Below are positions 7,588 through 15,631 of a stretch of 23,656 nucleotides of DNA, in pieces. The notes beneath the pieces are model-generated. The model was given only the letters and a program-made list of their open reading frames with translations. It searched no databases and had not been told where the DNA came from. Where the stretch lies: NCBI GenBank assembly GCA_039810045.1, contig JBDHWF010000059.1, forward strand, positions 1-23,656, given 5' to 3'. The position numbers were made by a program, and so were the translations under genes. Within the stretch, counting starts at the first letter, position 1, and every line of letters begins with the position of its first letter. This DNA comes from CADCWN01 sp039810045. GTDB taxonomy: Bacteria; Chloroflexota; Chloroflexia; Thermomicrobiales; CADCWN01.

Positions 7588-7622
7588 AAGCGGTGAGTCG
7601 TCAATGACGACTCACCGCTTTT
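7588..7622 (+). terminator. Strong rho-independent terminator of the candidate small RNA
   Basis: A perfect 15-bp stem (7588-7602 with 7606-7620) has a 3-base loop (AAT) and ends CGCTTTT on the plus strand. Nothing on the plus strand upstream explains it except the short unit starting at 7404; the LysM gene ends 236 bases earlier. Confidence 0.8.
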
Positions 7623-7670
7623 CAGTTAACCACCCATCAGGGAATTGTCCACAGTGGCAACCAGACACAA

Positions 7671-7703
7671 GAAAAGGTGGGCCTGGTTCGAACCAGGCCC
7701 ACC
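7671..7703 (-). terminator. Rho-independent terminator of rplY
   Basis: A perfect 13-bp stem (7676-7688 with 7691-7703) closes on a CG loop. On the minus strand it is followed by TTTTCTTG. It begins 18 bases past the L25 stop codon. Confidence 0.88.
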
Positions 7704-7720
7704 CTTTGATCGTAACGGGA

Positions 7721-8401
7721 TTATTCGTTCTCAGACGATTCGTCCTCGGAAGCAGCTTCCTCGCTACCCTCCTCGGCACCTTCCTCGCCTTCGCCTTCTT
7801 CACCCTCTTCGCCTTCCTCGACAGGCTCCTCAACCTCGACGAGTTGGACTTGGGAAACGGTGACGACAACTTCTTCAGCTGGTGATGCGAGCGTTACGCC
7901 CGCCGGAAGTTCGACATCACCGGCGAGAATCTGCGCGTGAATCTCTGCCAACCCAGAAACATCGACGGCCAAGACGCCGGGAATATGATCGGGCAATGCC
8001 GTGATTTGCAGCTCGTTGGCGCTCTGTACCAAAACCCCATCTTCAAGCTTGGTTGCCGGAGACTCGCCAGTGAGAACCACGGGCACTGCCACCGTCAATT
8101 CGATCCGCATATTGGGGGCCAGGAAATCGACATGTGTCAGGTGGCGATGGGTATGATCATATTGCACCTGATGAATAAAGACTGATTGGGTTGAGCCCCC
8201 TTGCAGCTTTAAGCGCAACAAGGCCGACTTGCCAAATTGTGTATAGGCACGCTCAAGATCACGTGCTGGTACTGAAATCGCTTGGGTACCCTGAATGCCT
8301 GGGCCATAGACCACCGCTGGGACAATCCCCTCACGGCGAAGCTTCTTCACTGCTTTGCCAATCAGTGTTCGTGGCTCAGCCTTTAACTCTACTGGTGCCA
8401 T
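7721..8401 (-). CDS. rplY: 50S ribosomal protein L25, CTC/TL5 form
   Basis: A 226-aa 5S-rRNA-binding protein of the large ribosomal subunit. Residues 1-95 form the L25 domain (ELKAEPRTLIGKAVKKLRREGIVPAVVYG pattern, then HQVQYDHTHRHLTHVDF), and about 96-185 form the TL5/CTC beta domain (VPVVLTGESPATK through PAEEVVVTV). The last 40 residues are nearly all Glu, Gly, Ala and Ser, a strongly acidic disordered tail common in longer CTC proteins. The ATG has a very good Shine-Dalgarno (GGGGAGGAG). The CTC form is linked to general stress in Bacillus. The gene diverges from greA and has its own terminator. Confidence 0.96.
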   Translation of the reverse strand: MAPVELKAEPRTLIGKAVKKLRREGIVPAVVYGPGIQGTQAISVPARDLERAYTQFGKSALLRLKLQGGSTQSVFIHQVQYDHTHRHLTHVDFLAPNMRIELTVAVPVVLTGESPATKLEDGVLVQSANELQITALPDHIPGVLAVDVSGLAEIHAQILAGDVELPAGVTLASPAEEVVVTVSQVQLVEVEEPVEEGEEGEEGEGEEGAEEGSEEAASEDESSENE

Positions 8402-8790
8402 CTGCCGAACTCCTCCCCTTCACTGCTCTCAATGCTTGTATCAGCGCGCCAACATCAGCAGTAGCAGCACGCATAGGTCAGACACACAGAAAACGCGCCC
8501 AACGCAAGAAACGCGCTGCGGCGCGAAACGGCGGTTAGTATAGCAGAGAACTCCGACGTCTCGCCAACCGTCTGCGGAAAATCAGCGCATGAGCGAGCGA
8601 CCCAACTGGCATTGGACAGGCAGAATCTGCCCTGCGAATAGCGCTCATCTGTCTTGCCGACAGGTTGGAACAGGTGCGGTATACTCCCCCGATACATCTA
8701 CCGCCGGAAACTGGGTTACTGCTGGATCACCAGCTAATCTAGGCGATTGAGGTACGCGTCAGCAGAAAATCGTAATAAGGAGTATGAAGG
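8402..8790. promoter_or_regulatory. 389-bp divergent control region between rplY and greA
   Basis: I find no gene here; an 80-codon minus-strand frame at 8455-8697 has no ribosome-binding site and a composition unlike a protein. The greA side has TATACT at 8680-8685 with CCGACA at 8657-8662, spacer 17, giving a leader of about 100 nt. The rplY side has a minus-strand TATACT at 8537-8542 with a poor -35, which would give a leader of about 130 nt. A short hairpin (GGCAG-AAT-CTGCC) occurs near 8620-8632. Confidence 0.45.
8657..8685 (+). promoter_or_regulatory. Probable greA promoter
   Basis: CCGACA (4 of 6 to TTGACA), a 17-base spacer, then TATACT (5 of 6 to TATAAT). The predicted transcript start is near 8692, about 100 bases ahead of the greA ATG. 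Confidence 0.5.
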
Positions 8791-9267
8791 ATGGATCGGT
8801 CGCCGATTCCAATGACAGCCGAAGGTTTGCAGAAACTGCGCGATGAATACGAGCAGTTGATTGGCACAGGCCGCCGCGAAATGTCTCAACGCATTCAAGC
8901 GGCACGCAAACTCGGTGACTTACGCGAAAATGCCGAGTATGACACCGCCAAGAACGACCAGGGATTGATGGAAGCCCGCATCCGCCAACTTGACGACGTG
9001 CTGAAGCGGGCGGTGATCATGGATAGCCCCGAAGGAAAATCGAAACAACAGGTCGTCAAGATCGGCAGCACGGTGACGGTTGATCTGGAAGGCGATGAAG
9101 AAACGTATACCATCGTCAGCCCGGTCGAAGCAAAACCGCGCGAAGGGCGCATCTCGAATGAATCGCCAGTGGGTCAGGCCTTGCTTGGCCACAAAAGCGG
9201 CGATAGCTTTGAGATCACCATGCCGAATGGACGAAAGATGCCAGCCAAGATCAAGTCAATCAGCTAA
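8791..9267 (+). CDS. greA: Transcription elongation factor GreA
   Basis: A 158-aa factor that enters the RNA polymerase secondary channel and stimulates cleavage of backtracked RNA. The N-terminal coiled coil (about 8-80) carries the acidic tip GDLRENAEYD with Asp43, Glu46 and Glu49, matching the residues of E. coli GreA that hold the catalytic magnesium. The C-terminal FKBP-like domain (about 85-158) ends with the usual GxSFEITMPNGRKMPAKI pattern. The length is normal. AAGGAG lies 8 bases before the ATG. The gene is monocistronic, between a predicted promoter and a strong terminator. Confidence 0.97.
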   Translation: MDRSPIPMTAEGLQKLRDEYEQLIGTGRREMSQRIQAARKLGDLRENAEYDTAKNDQGLMEARIRQLDDVLKRAVIMDSPEGKSKQQVVKIGSTVTVDLEGDEETYTIVSPVEAKPREGRISNESPVGQALLGHKSGDSFEITMPNGRKMPAKIKSIS

Positions 9268-9289
9268 GCAAACTGCCCGAGCGGCAAGC

Positions 9290-9330
9290 TATCCCAGCCC
9301 TCACCGATCGGCGAGGGCTGGGATATTGTT
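9290..9330 (+). terminator. Rho-independent terminator after greA
   Basis: A 13-bp stem (9290-9302 with 9313-9325) has a loop that itself contains CCGATCGG, followed by TTGTTAT. It begins 23 bases after the greA stop. Confidence 0.85.
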
Positions 9331-9438
9331 ATCCGCAAATCTCTTGCTGCTGATACAGCCTATCACTACCGTACGTCCAGCAGAAACAACCTATTGGGAT
9401 CGGTAATTCACCTCATCATCATCGATCACAAACAAGGC

Positions 9439-9473
9439 AACAGCCCCAGGCCACAATGCGGCCTGGGGCTGTT
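9439..9473 (-). terminator. Rho-independent terminator of the HD/cyclophilin operon
   Basis: A perfect 14-bp stem (9439-9452 with 9460-9473) has a 7-base loop. On the minus strand it is followed by GCCTTGTTTGT, a moderate T-run. It lies 18 bases past the cyclophilin stop. The stretch between this and the greA terminator (about 9331-9438) holds no feature I can see. Confidence 0.82.
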
Positions 9474-9491
9474 CAATCCAGCGATCTGCGA

Positions 9492-10016
9492 TTACTTCTC
9501 AGTAATCGTCACTGAATCAATCTGGATCTTTTCAGTTGGCGTCGAGCGTTCGGGGCCAGTCGTTGGCACGTCAGCAATCGCATCGACGACATCCAACCCG
9601 GCAGACACTTTCCCGAAGATCGTGTAGCTCCCTGGCAAACTTTCGGAGTTTGGGCCGTGACAAATGAAGAATTGGGAACCGTTGGTATTGGGGCCAGCAT
9701 TGGCCATCGCCACAATCCCCCGCCCATAGCGGCGGCTGACTGGCTCATCGGCAAAGCGATAGCCTGGGCCACCACGACCAGTACCTGTCGGATCGCCACC
9801 TTGAATCATGAACCCCTTGATCACGCGGTGGAATGGCGCACCATCATAAAAGCCTTCCCGCGCCAGGAAGACGAAGTTATTGACCGTCTTGGGGGCATCG
9901 CTCATCAGCAAGTCAAAGGTAATGTCACCCTTATTGGTGTGCAACGTCGCGCTATATTGCTTCGAAGGGTCTACCTGCATTGCGGGAGCCGTCTGCCATT
10001 GTTTCGCGCTACTCAT
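9492..10016 (-). CDS. Cyclophilin-type peptidyl-prolyl isomerase, cytoplasmic
   Basis: A 174-aa cyclophilin that catalyses cis-trans isomerisation of peptide bonds before proline during protein folding. There is no signal peptide. Active-site motifs are present: FHRVIKGFMIQGGDP (62-76, with the catalytic Arg64 and the pocket residues Phe69, Met70 and Gln72) and MANAGPNTNGSQFFI (104-118). The tryptophan typical of cyclosporin-sensitive cyclophilins is not in the usual place, as in many bacterial forms. AGGAGG lies four bases before the ATG. It is last in a three-gene run, 48 bp behind a lipoprotein paralogue that shares nearly all the same motifs. Confidence 0.95.
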   Translation of the reverse strand: MSSAKQWQTAPAMQVDPSKQYSATLHTNKGDITFDLLMSDAPKTVNNFVFLAREGFYDGAPFHRVIKGFMIQGGDPTGTGRGGPGYRFADEPVSRRYGRGIVAMANAGPNTNGSQFFICHGPNSESLPGSYTIFGKVSAGLDVVDAIADVPTTGPERSTPTEKIQIDSVTITEK

Positions 10017-10064
10017 CAGTCCTCCTTCTATCTATTCTACCGACCCACTCAGGCCGATTCGTCC

Positions 10065-10769
10065 CTATTGTTCCGTGATCTCAACCGTGCTGATCGTCAC
10101 TGGCTGCACCGGCTTATCGTTCGCCCCTGTTTGCACCGCGGCGATCTTATGCACCACGTCAATCCCTTCAATCGTCTTGCCAAAGAGATTGTACTTCGGC
10201 GGCAAGGACACACACTGCTGCCCTTCACAGATGAAGAACTGCGAGCCGTTCGTATTGGTGCCTGAATTTGCCATCGCAATACTACCAACTTCGTAGGCGC
10301 TCTTGGGGGTCTCGTCATTGAACCGATATCCTGGGCCACCGGTGCCAGTGCCAGTCGGATCGCCGCCCTGAATCATGAAATCTTTGATCACCCGATGGAA
10401 GATCACGCCATCGTAAAATTTCTCACGTGCGAGAAAGACGAAGTTGTTAACCGTCACTGGCGCATTCTTAGCGTCAAGCTGTACTTTGATATCGCCTAGA
10501 TTGGTCTTGATCGTCGCAATATAGGTTTTGTTGGGATCAATCGTCATTGCCGGGGCCGATGTATATTGCTTTTTTCCGGCAACCTGGCCCGCACTCCCAC
10601 TCGATGCTGCCCCAGCAGCGCTTGGCTTTGCGCTCGCGGCAGTGCCTGCTGCGCCCCCGCCCGATATCGGGATTGTGGGCCGTGGGCCAGCCCCACAGGC
10701 CACGAGAACCGAAAGGCAAAGGCTACAACAGGCTACCAGCGTGAGCAACCGAAATCGCGAGAATTGCAC
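10065..10769 (-). CDS. Cyclophilin-type peptidyl-prolyl isomerase, lipoprotein
   Basis: A 234-aa extracytoplasmic cyclophilin. The signal peptide ends in lipobox LVAC with Cys25 as the lipid anchor; an Ala/Gly/Ser linker covers about 26-75; the cyclophilin domain is C-terminal with FHRVIKDFMIQGGDP and MANSGTNTNGSQFFI. I place the start at GTG 10769: AGGAAGGAG lies 9 bases upstream and the signal peptide follows directly. The longer frame opening at 10829 would overlap the end of the HD gene and put about 20 charged residues in front of the signal peptide. With the GTG start the gap to the HD gene is 16 bp, so the two are almost certainly co-transcribed. It probably folds secreted or surface proteins. 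Confidence 0.93.
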   Translation of the reverse strand: MQFSRFRLLTLVACCSLCLSVLVACGAGPRPTIPISGGGAAGTAASAKPSAAGAASSGSAGQVAGKKQYTSAPAMTIDPNKTYIATIKTNLGDIKVQLDAKNAPVTVNNFVFLAREKFYDGVIFHRVIKDFMIQGGDPTGTGTGGPGYRFNDETPKSAYEVGSIAMANSGTNTNGSQFFICEGQQCVSLPPKYNLFGKTIEGIDVVHKIAAVQTGANDKPVQPVTISTVEITEQ

Positions 10770-10785
10770 GAATACTTGCTCCTTC

Positions 10786-11412
10786 CTATTCCTGAGCCGC
10801 CACACCAGCCAGCCCCAACTCTGGCGCAATCGCCGTCATCGCATCAACAACAACTTGAATATGCTCGTCCAAGGGTATTTCCAGTAGCTCTGCCCCATGC
10901 AGCATATCTTCTCGGTTCACGGCACGGGCAAACGCCTTATCTTTCATTTTCTTCTTGAACGACTGTGGCGTTACACTCCGAATCGCTTTGTCAGGCCGCA
11001 CCAGGGCAACTGCGCCAGCAAAGCCAGTCACCTCATCAACGGCATACAACGCCCGCCGCATTGGGGTATCCCGTGGTAAGTTGAGGTGATCAGCATGACT
11101 CAGCACTGCTTGAATCAGTTCTTCAGCATAGCCTTGCTCCCGCAGAATCGGCGCACCATCCTGTGGATGCTGATCAAGCGTTGGATGGCGTTCATAATCA
11201 AAGTCGTGCAAGATACCAACGACGCGCCACCGTTCTTCATCTTCACCAAACCGCTGGGCATACGCACCCATCGCAGCTTCGACGGCGCGCATATGCCGCC
11301 GCAAGCTTTCGCTTTGCACATACTCACACATGAACGCCCAGGCTTCGTCGCGGCTCGGCCAACGCCCATTTTCCGCACTCTGCCCAGTGACCTGATCAGT
11401 TTCCTCAGCCAT
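10786..11412 (-). CDS. HD-superfamily hydrolase (COG2316-like)
   Basis: A 208-aa predicted metal-dependent phosphohydrolase. HD-domain ligands are visible: His40 (RRHMRAVEAAM), the His69-Asp70 pair (VGILHDFDYERHP), His106 (VLSHADHL) and Asp125 (LYAVDEVTG). The downstream pattern ALVRPDKAIRSV through FARAVNRED is typical of the small COG2316 hydrolases, whose substrate is unknown. The open frame extends to 11541, but GAGAGGA lies 6 bases before the ATG at 11412 and the upstream residues are Cys-rich and unlike the family, so I use 11412. It is first in a run with two cyclophilins; I see no functional reason for that pairing. Confidence 0.85.
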   Translation of the reverse strand: MAEETDQVTGQSAENGRWPSRDEAWAFMCEYVQSESLRRHMRAVEAAMGAYAQRFGEDEERWRVVGILHDFDYERHPTLDQHPQDGAPILREQGYAEELIQAVLSHADHLNLPRDTPMRRALYAVDEVTGFAGAVALVRPDKAIRSVTPQSFKKKMKDKAFARAVNREDMLHGAELLEIPLDEHIQVVVDAMTAIAPELGLAGVAAQE

Positions 11413-11647
11413 CGTTTTCCTCTCTGCTTGCCTTGTTCCCGGCACTCGCACCAACGAGAAGTATACAGGGCAAGCGCTGACACAGCATTGCCGCAAGGCA
11501 AAATCGCTATATTGTTGCCATTTGGTAGTGTATGGGAACAATTTTTAGTGTAGAATCGTCTCTATCTAGTGGTCAAGCCATAAATTTGGGTACTCGTAGG
11601 GTTTTTGTCTTCGTGTCGTACCAATTTGTTTAGGGAAGGAGAAGTCT
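11413..11647. promoter_or_regulatory. Divergent control region between the HD gene and the solute-binding protein gene
   Basis: A 235-bp AT-richer gap. On the minus strand TATACT (11460-11465) may be the HD-operon -10. On the plus strand TAGAAT (11551-11556) may be the -10 for the solute-binding protein. Neither has a good -35. The plus-strand gene has a strong Shine-Dalgarno, GGGAAGGAG, just before its ATG. Confidence 0.35.
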
Positions 11648-13696
11648 ATGAAACGGAGTACACCCTCACAAGCACTCATGGATCAGCTAACTTCAGGAAC
11701 AATCAGTCGTCGTACTTTCGTGGTTCGCGCTGCCGCCCTTGGGCTATCGGCATCGGCAATTGCCGGATTCCTGGCCGCTTGTGGTGCCGCCGAGGTTGCG
11801 CCAACGGCGGGCGCGGTGGCAACACAGGCCGCTTCTGCGGCCCCAGGCGCAGCCAGCACCGTCGCCGCAGGCGCGACCACGGTGGCTTCTGCGGCCCCAG
11901 GCGTGGGCGCGACCGTCGCGGCAGCAGCAACAAACCCCGCTGGTGCCGCCACAGCCGTGGCCTCACGCGCCGCCAGCCCATCCTCCGGCGGTAGCACCCC
12001 CGCAGCAGGCGGCTCAGGCGGCGGCATCGGTACTGTCACTACCAAGCCACTTGGCAAAGGTGGTGGCCTTGGCCCTGGCCCATCCAAGCGCGGGGGCAGC
12101 GGCACCCTGAAACTCCTCTGGTGGCAAGCGCCCACCATCCTTAATCCACACCAGGCCCAGGGCACCAAGGACTTTGATGCCGCCCGGATTGTCCTGGAAT
12201 CACTGGCTGACTTCGGGCCAGATGATAAGCTCGTGCCCTTCCTCGCCGCTGAAATTCCCTCTGCGGCTAATGGTGGCCTCCCCAGTGATGGAAAGAGCGT
12301 TACCTGGAAACTGAAACCTGGGGTAAAATGGAGTGATGGGCAACCATTCACCTCGAAAGACGTTGCCTTCACCTGGAAATATGCGACCGACAAAGATACG
12401 GCGGCGGTCAGCCTCTCCAACTACCAGAATGTCGCCAATGTTGAAACGCCCGACGATACAACCGTCAAGGTGACGTTCAAAGAGGCGACCCCTTCCTGGT
12501 ACCTACCGTTTGTTGGCAACAACGGGATGATCCTGCCAGAGCATATCTTCAAGGACGGTATGGGCGCAGCAGCCCAGAACTTTGCGGGCAACCTGAAACC
12601 AATTGGTACTGGCCCGTATCGGATCGTCGATTTCAAGCCTGGCGATCAGGTCAACTTCGAAATTAATCCCAACTGGCGCGATGCTAATAGCCCAGCCTTC
12701 GACCAGATCTTGATGAAAGGTGGCGGTGACGCCCCCTCAGCTGCCCGCGCCGTCTTGCAATCGGGCGACTACAACATTGCCTGGAACTTGCAGATCGAGC
12801 CAGCAGTCCTGAACCAACTGCAAAGCGGTGGTAAGGGCCGCGTCGAGCAACTGCCGAACTGGGGCATTGAGCGGATCATGATCAATCATTCCGATCCAAA
12901 GAAAGAAGTTAACGGCCAACGCTCGGAGAAGAATACCCCGCACCCGTTCCTTGCCGATAAGGCTGTGCGGCAAGCGCTGAACCTGCTCTGCGATCGCAAG
13001 ACCATCGCCGATACCCTCTATGGCGCAGCGGGTAAGGCCACAGCGAACTTCCTGACCCAACCGCAGTCCTACAACTCCCCCAATACGAAGTGGGAGTTCA
13101 ATATTGCGGCAGCCGAGAAGCTGCTGGAAGATGCCGGATACAAGAAGCAGGGGCAATACCGGGCGAAAGGTGATGTGAAGCTCGCGGTGCTCTTCCAGAC
13201 CTCGATTAACGCAGTACGCCAGAAGCACCAGCAGATCATCAAGGATGCGTTCGAGAAGGCCGGTATCCAGGTTGAGTTGAAGACCGTTGATGCTGCGGTC
13301 TATTTCTCATCCGACGCTGGTAATCCAGATACCTCGCAGCACTTCTATGCTGACCTGGAGATGCTGACCAGCGCGCCAAATATCGACCCCTGGACCTTCA
13401 TGGAAACCTACTCGGCAGATATTGCCCAGAAGGAAAATAACTGGCAGGGCAGCAACGCCAGTCGGTGGAATAACAAGGAATATCAAACACTGCTGGATCA
13501 ATCCCGCACTGAACTGGACGTTGCCAAACGAACCCAGATGTTCATCAAGATGAACGACTTGCTCATCAGTGAAGTCGCCGTAATTCCGCAGATCGACCGC
13601 CTTGGGCCGATTGCGATCTCGAACGACATCAAGGGGCTCGAACTCAGTGGTTGGGTTGGCACCAATTGGAACGTCGCGAACTGGACCAAAGGCTAA
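11648..13696 (+). CDS. ABC transporter solute-binding protein, family 5 (peptide/nickel type), Tat lipoprotein
   Basis: A 682-aa extracytoplasmic receptor. The N-terminus has the twin-arginine motif SRRTFV (20-25), a hydrophobic stretch and lipobox LAAC with Cys45, so it is probably exported folded and then lipidated. Residues 46-150 are an Ala/Gly/Thr/Ser/Pro linker with a near-duplicated stretch. The binding domain (about 152-680) has the family-5 (SBP_bac_5) landmarks: LNPHQAQGT, WKLKPGVKWSDGQPFTSKDVAFTWKYA, GTGPYRI and KAVRQALNLLCDR. Members bind oligopeptides, nickel, opines or other solutes; this ligand is not predictable. No permease or ATPase gene is adjacent; a strong terminator follows. 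Usual length is about 500-600; the linker accounts for the excess. Confidence 0.93.
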   Translation: MKRSTPSQALMDQLTSGTISRRTFVVRAAALGLSASAIAGFLAACGAAEVAPTAGAVATQAASAAPGAASTVAAGATTVASAAPGVGATVAAAATNPAGAATAVASRAASPSSGGSTPAAGGSGGGIGTVTTKPLGKGGGLGPGPSKRGGSGTLKLLWWQAPTILNPHQAQGTKDFDAARIVLESLADFGPDDKLVPFLAAEIPSAANGGLPSDGKSVTWKLKPGVKWSDGQPFTSKDVAFTWKYATDKDTAAVSLSNYQNVANVETPDDTTVKVTFKEATPSWYLPFVGNNGMILPEHIFKDGMGAAAQNFAGNLKPIGTGPYRIVDFKPGDQVNFEINPNWRDANSPAFDQILMKGGGDAPSAARAVLQSGDYNIAWNLQIEPAVLNQLQSGGKGRVEQLPNWGIERIMINHSDPKKEVNGQRSEKNTPHPFLADKAVRQALNLLCDRKTIADTLYGAAGKATANFLTQPQSYNSPNTKWEFNIAAAEKLLEDAGYKKQGQYRAKGDVKLAVLFQTSINAVRQKHQQIIKDAFEKAGIQVELKTVDAAVYFSSDAGNPDTSQHFYADLEMLTSAPNIDPWTFMETYSADIAQKENNWQGSNASRWNNKEYQTLLDQSRTELDVAKRTQMFIKMNDLLISEVAVIPQIDRLGPIAISNDIKGLELSGWVGTNWNVANWTKG

Positions 13697-13714
13697 AGCT
13701 AGTCAACACAGCGC

Positions 13715-13755
13715 AAACGCTGGCGGGAGCAATTGCTCCCGCCAGCGTTTTGTTT
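13715..13755 (+). terminator. Strong terminator between convergent genes
   Basis: A perfect 16-bp stem (13715-13730 with 13735-13750) has an AATT loop, the right arm ending in GTTT followed by TGTTT on the plus strand. It serves the solute-binding protein gene. The left arm starts with AAA, so on the minus strand it ends in TTT and may also slow transcripts from the helicase operon, which stops at 13770. Confidence 0.9.
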
Positions 13756-13769
13756 AATCCAATAATCGC

Positions 13770-15548
13770 TCAGTTATTGCCAGCGGCAGCCACTGCCCGC
13801 TCAATTAAATCAGTGGCATCCAGAATCGTGTACCGATACCCCTGCTCCGTCAGGAACAGTTGGCGACGCGCAGCATACTCCTGATCATTCGTGTCCCGGG
13901 TCACCAGTGAGTAGAAATGAGCCAGCACGCCTTCCGCCTTCGGACGCAAGATCCGGCCTAAGCGCTGCGCCTCCTCCTGCCGCGAGCCAAAGGTCCCCGA
14001 TACCTGGATGGCGACATTCGCATCAGGCAAGTCAATGGCGAAGTTCGCGACTTTCGACACCACCAAGATCTTGATCTCGCCATTGCGAAACGCGCCATAG
14101 AGCTTTTCACGCTCGCGATTTGGCATCTTCCCCGTAATCACTGGCGCGCCAACCCGCTCCGCAATCGTATTCAACTGGTCAAGGTATTGCCCGATTATCA
14201 AGATATTGTCATCACGATGCATTGCCAGCAAGCGGTCAAGCGCCGCCAGCTTCTCAGGATTCTCCGCAGCGATCCGATATTTGTCCCGACCATCCTCGGC
14301 CAGCGCATATGCCAGCCGCAGATCCTGCGGCAGGGCAACCCGCACTTCCCAACAATCAGCAGTGGCGATCCAGCCTTGCCGTTCAAGCACTTTCCAGGGA
14401 AGATCATATTTCTTGGGGCCAATCAGCGAGAAAACATCGCTCTCACGCCCATCTTCGCGAACCAGCGTAGCCGTCAGGCCCAACCGCCGCCGCGCCTGAA
14501 TCTCCGCGGTGACACGAAAGACCGGGGCAGGCAGCAGATGTACCTCATCATAAACAATCAGCCCCCAATCTCGGCTAGTAAAGAGGCCAAGATGCGGGAA
14601 CTCTTCTTCGATTGGGCGCTGCTTCACGATCTGATGCTCGTCCACTTCACGCGGCGCACGGCGCTGCTTCGGGGGATGATAGGTTAATACCTGATAGGTC
14701 GTCACCGTAATCGGACGGATCTCTTTGAGATCGCCTGTGTACTCGCCAATCAGATCAGGGGTAATCGTGGTCTTATCCAAAATCTCCGTGATCCACTGAT
14801 GAACTGCATTCGTGCCAAAACAGACAACCAGCGTATGGGTTTGAGCGGCCACCAGCGTACCAAGTGCGACGACCGTCTTCCCAGCGCCACAGGGCAGCAC
14901 GACAACGCCGCTGCCCCCTTTGCTGCCGCCAGCGGCCCAGAAGGTATCGACCGCCTCGCGCTGATACTCGCGTAAATCAAACTCACGGCCTGTCAGCGTC
15001 GCCTTGCGTAAGTCAAGCGCCAGCGGCGAACCAGCAACATACCCCGCCAGATCTTCAGCAGGGTAGCCAAATTCGACCAGTGCGTGCTTAAGATGCCCGC
15101 GCATTCCCGGATTAACTTCGAGTGTCTGTGGGTCGAGCACCCGCACGATGAACGGTTTAATCTTGCGGGCATGGCTGATCTCCGTGATCAGCAGTGGGTC
15201 TGCTGCCTGCAACACCAACCGCCCGCCATGCTCAGGCTGGCGTAACAACTTCAGCCGCCCATAACGCGACATATAATCGCGAATATCGTGAACGATATTG
15301 CCCGGAAGGTCAAACTTGCTCAATCGCTCCAGACCCGCCAAGGCATCATCAGCATTGAGGCCCGCTGATGCTGCATTCCAGAGCGAGAGTGGCGTAATGC
15401 GATAGGTATGGATATGTTCAGGGCTTTTCTCTAACTCAGCAATCGCCGCGATCAGATCGCGGGCGTCCTCATAGCGCGGGTTTGCAGCTTCCAGCAGGAC
15501 CGTGCGATCACCTTGGACAATCAACGGATTTTCAGGCTGGTATGGCAT
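13770..15548 (-). CDS. XPB/ERCC3-type DNA helicase, bacterial
   Basis: A 592-aa superfamily 2 helicase; bacterial and archaeal XPBs unwind DNA 3'-5' and are tied to nucleotide-excision repair or transcription. Motifs in order: Walker A LPCGAGKT (Lys224), Walker B DEVH (334-337), GLTAT (357-361), the XPB-specific RED triplet (364-366), and motif VI QRLGRILRPK (528-537). Residues about 7-170 are the XPB/Ssl2-like N-terminal domain (NPLIVQGDRTVLLE, YRITPLSLWNAASAG), which replaces the damage-recognition part of archaeal XPB. The ATG has GGAG about 7 bases upstream. It lies 83 bp behind the 916-aa partner that also carries this N-terminal domain, an arrangement recalling the mycobacterial Rv0861c/Rv0862c pair. 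Confidence 0.94.
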   Translation of the reverse strand: MPYQPENPLIVQGDRTVLLEAANPRYEDARDLIAAIAELEKSPEHIHTYRITPLSLWNAASAGLNADDALAGLERLSKFDLPGNIVHDIRDYMSRYGRLKLLRQPEHGGRLVLQAADPLLITEISHARKIKPFIVRVLDPQTLEVNPGMRGHLKHALVEFGYPAEDLAGYVAGSPLALDLRKATLTGREFDLREYQREAVDTFWAAGGSKGGSGVVVLPCGAGKTVVALGTLVAAQTHTLVVCFGTNAVHQWITEILDKTTITPDLIGEYTGDLKEIRPITVTTYQVLTYHPPKQRRAPREVDEHQIVKQRPIEEEFPHLGLFTSRDWGLIVYDEVHLLPAPVFRVTAEIQARRRLGLTATLVREDGRESDVFSLIGPKKYDLPWKVLERQGWIATADCWEVRVALPQDLRLAYALAEDGRDKYRIAAENPEKLAALDRLLAMHRDDNILIIGQYLDQLNTIAERVGAPVITGKMPNREREKLYGAFRNGEIKILVVSKVANFAIDLPDANVAIQVSGTFGSRQEEAQRLGRILRPKAEGVLAHFYSLVTRDTNDQEYAARRQLFLTEQGYRYTILDATDLIERAVAAAGNN

Positions 15549-15631
15549 TCTCTACTCCAGTGCCAAACTGTTTGGGGCCAAGCCCCATGAGATAAGCACT
15601 GGTCATCATACCTGTTTTTCAGATACGACGC

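Larger units (their letters stand above)
7439..7622 (+). ncRNA. Candidate structured small RNA, family not recognised
   Basis: A predicted transcript of about 185 nt is bounded by a near-consensus promoter (7404-7432) and a 15-bp terminator hairpin (7588-7620). Internal pairing is possible: GGGCATTGC (7523-7531) with GCGATGCCC (7568-7576), nine pairs with one G-U; GATAGC (7442-7447) with GCTATT (7539-7544); and CCTC (7460-7463) with GAGG (7480-7483). The decamer AGCGATACAA occurs twice, 31 bases apart (7549-7558 and 7580-7589). I looked for signatures of SRP RNA, the common riboswitches and tmRNA and saw none; 6S RNA has the right size but I cannot confirm its open-bubble helix. A micro-ORF lies inside, so it may be a short mRNA or a dual-function RNA. 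Confidence 0.4.

Noticed and set aside
7685..7694. GGTTCGAACC, resembling a tRNA T-loop
   Set aside because: It is the tip of the rplY terminator hairpin; no acceptor, D or anticodon arms surround it.
8455..8697. 80-codon minus-strand frame between rplY and greA
   Set aside because: No Shine-Dalgarno, Cys/Ser-rich random composition, and it covers the promoters of both neighbours.
11413..11541. 43-residue N-terminal extension of the HD hydrolase
   Set aside because: A good Shine-Dalgarno precedes the internal ATG at 11412 and the extension contains the likely promoter.
11683..12420. 245-codon minus-strand open frame
   Set aside because: It lies opposite the GC-rich Ala/Gly linker of the solute-binding protein, which removes stops by composition; no ribosome-binding site.
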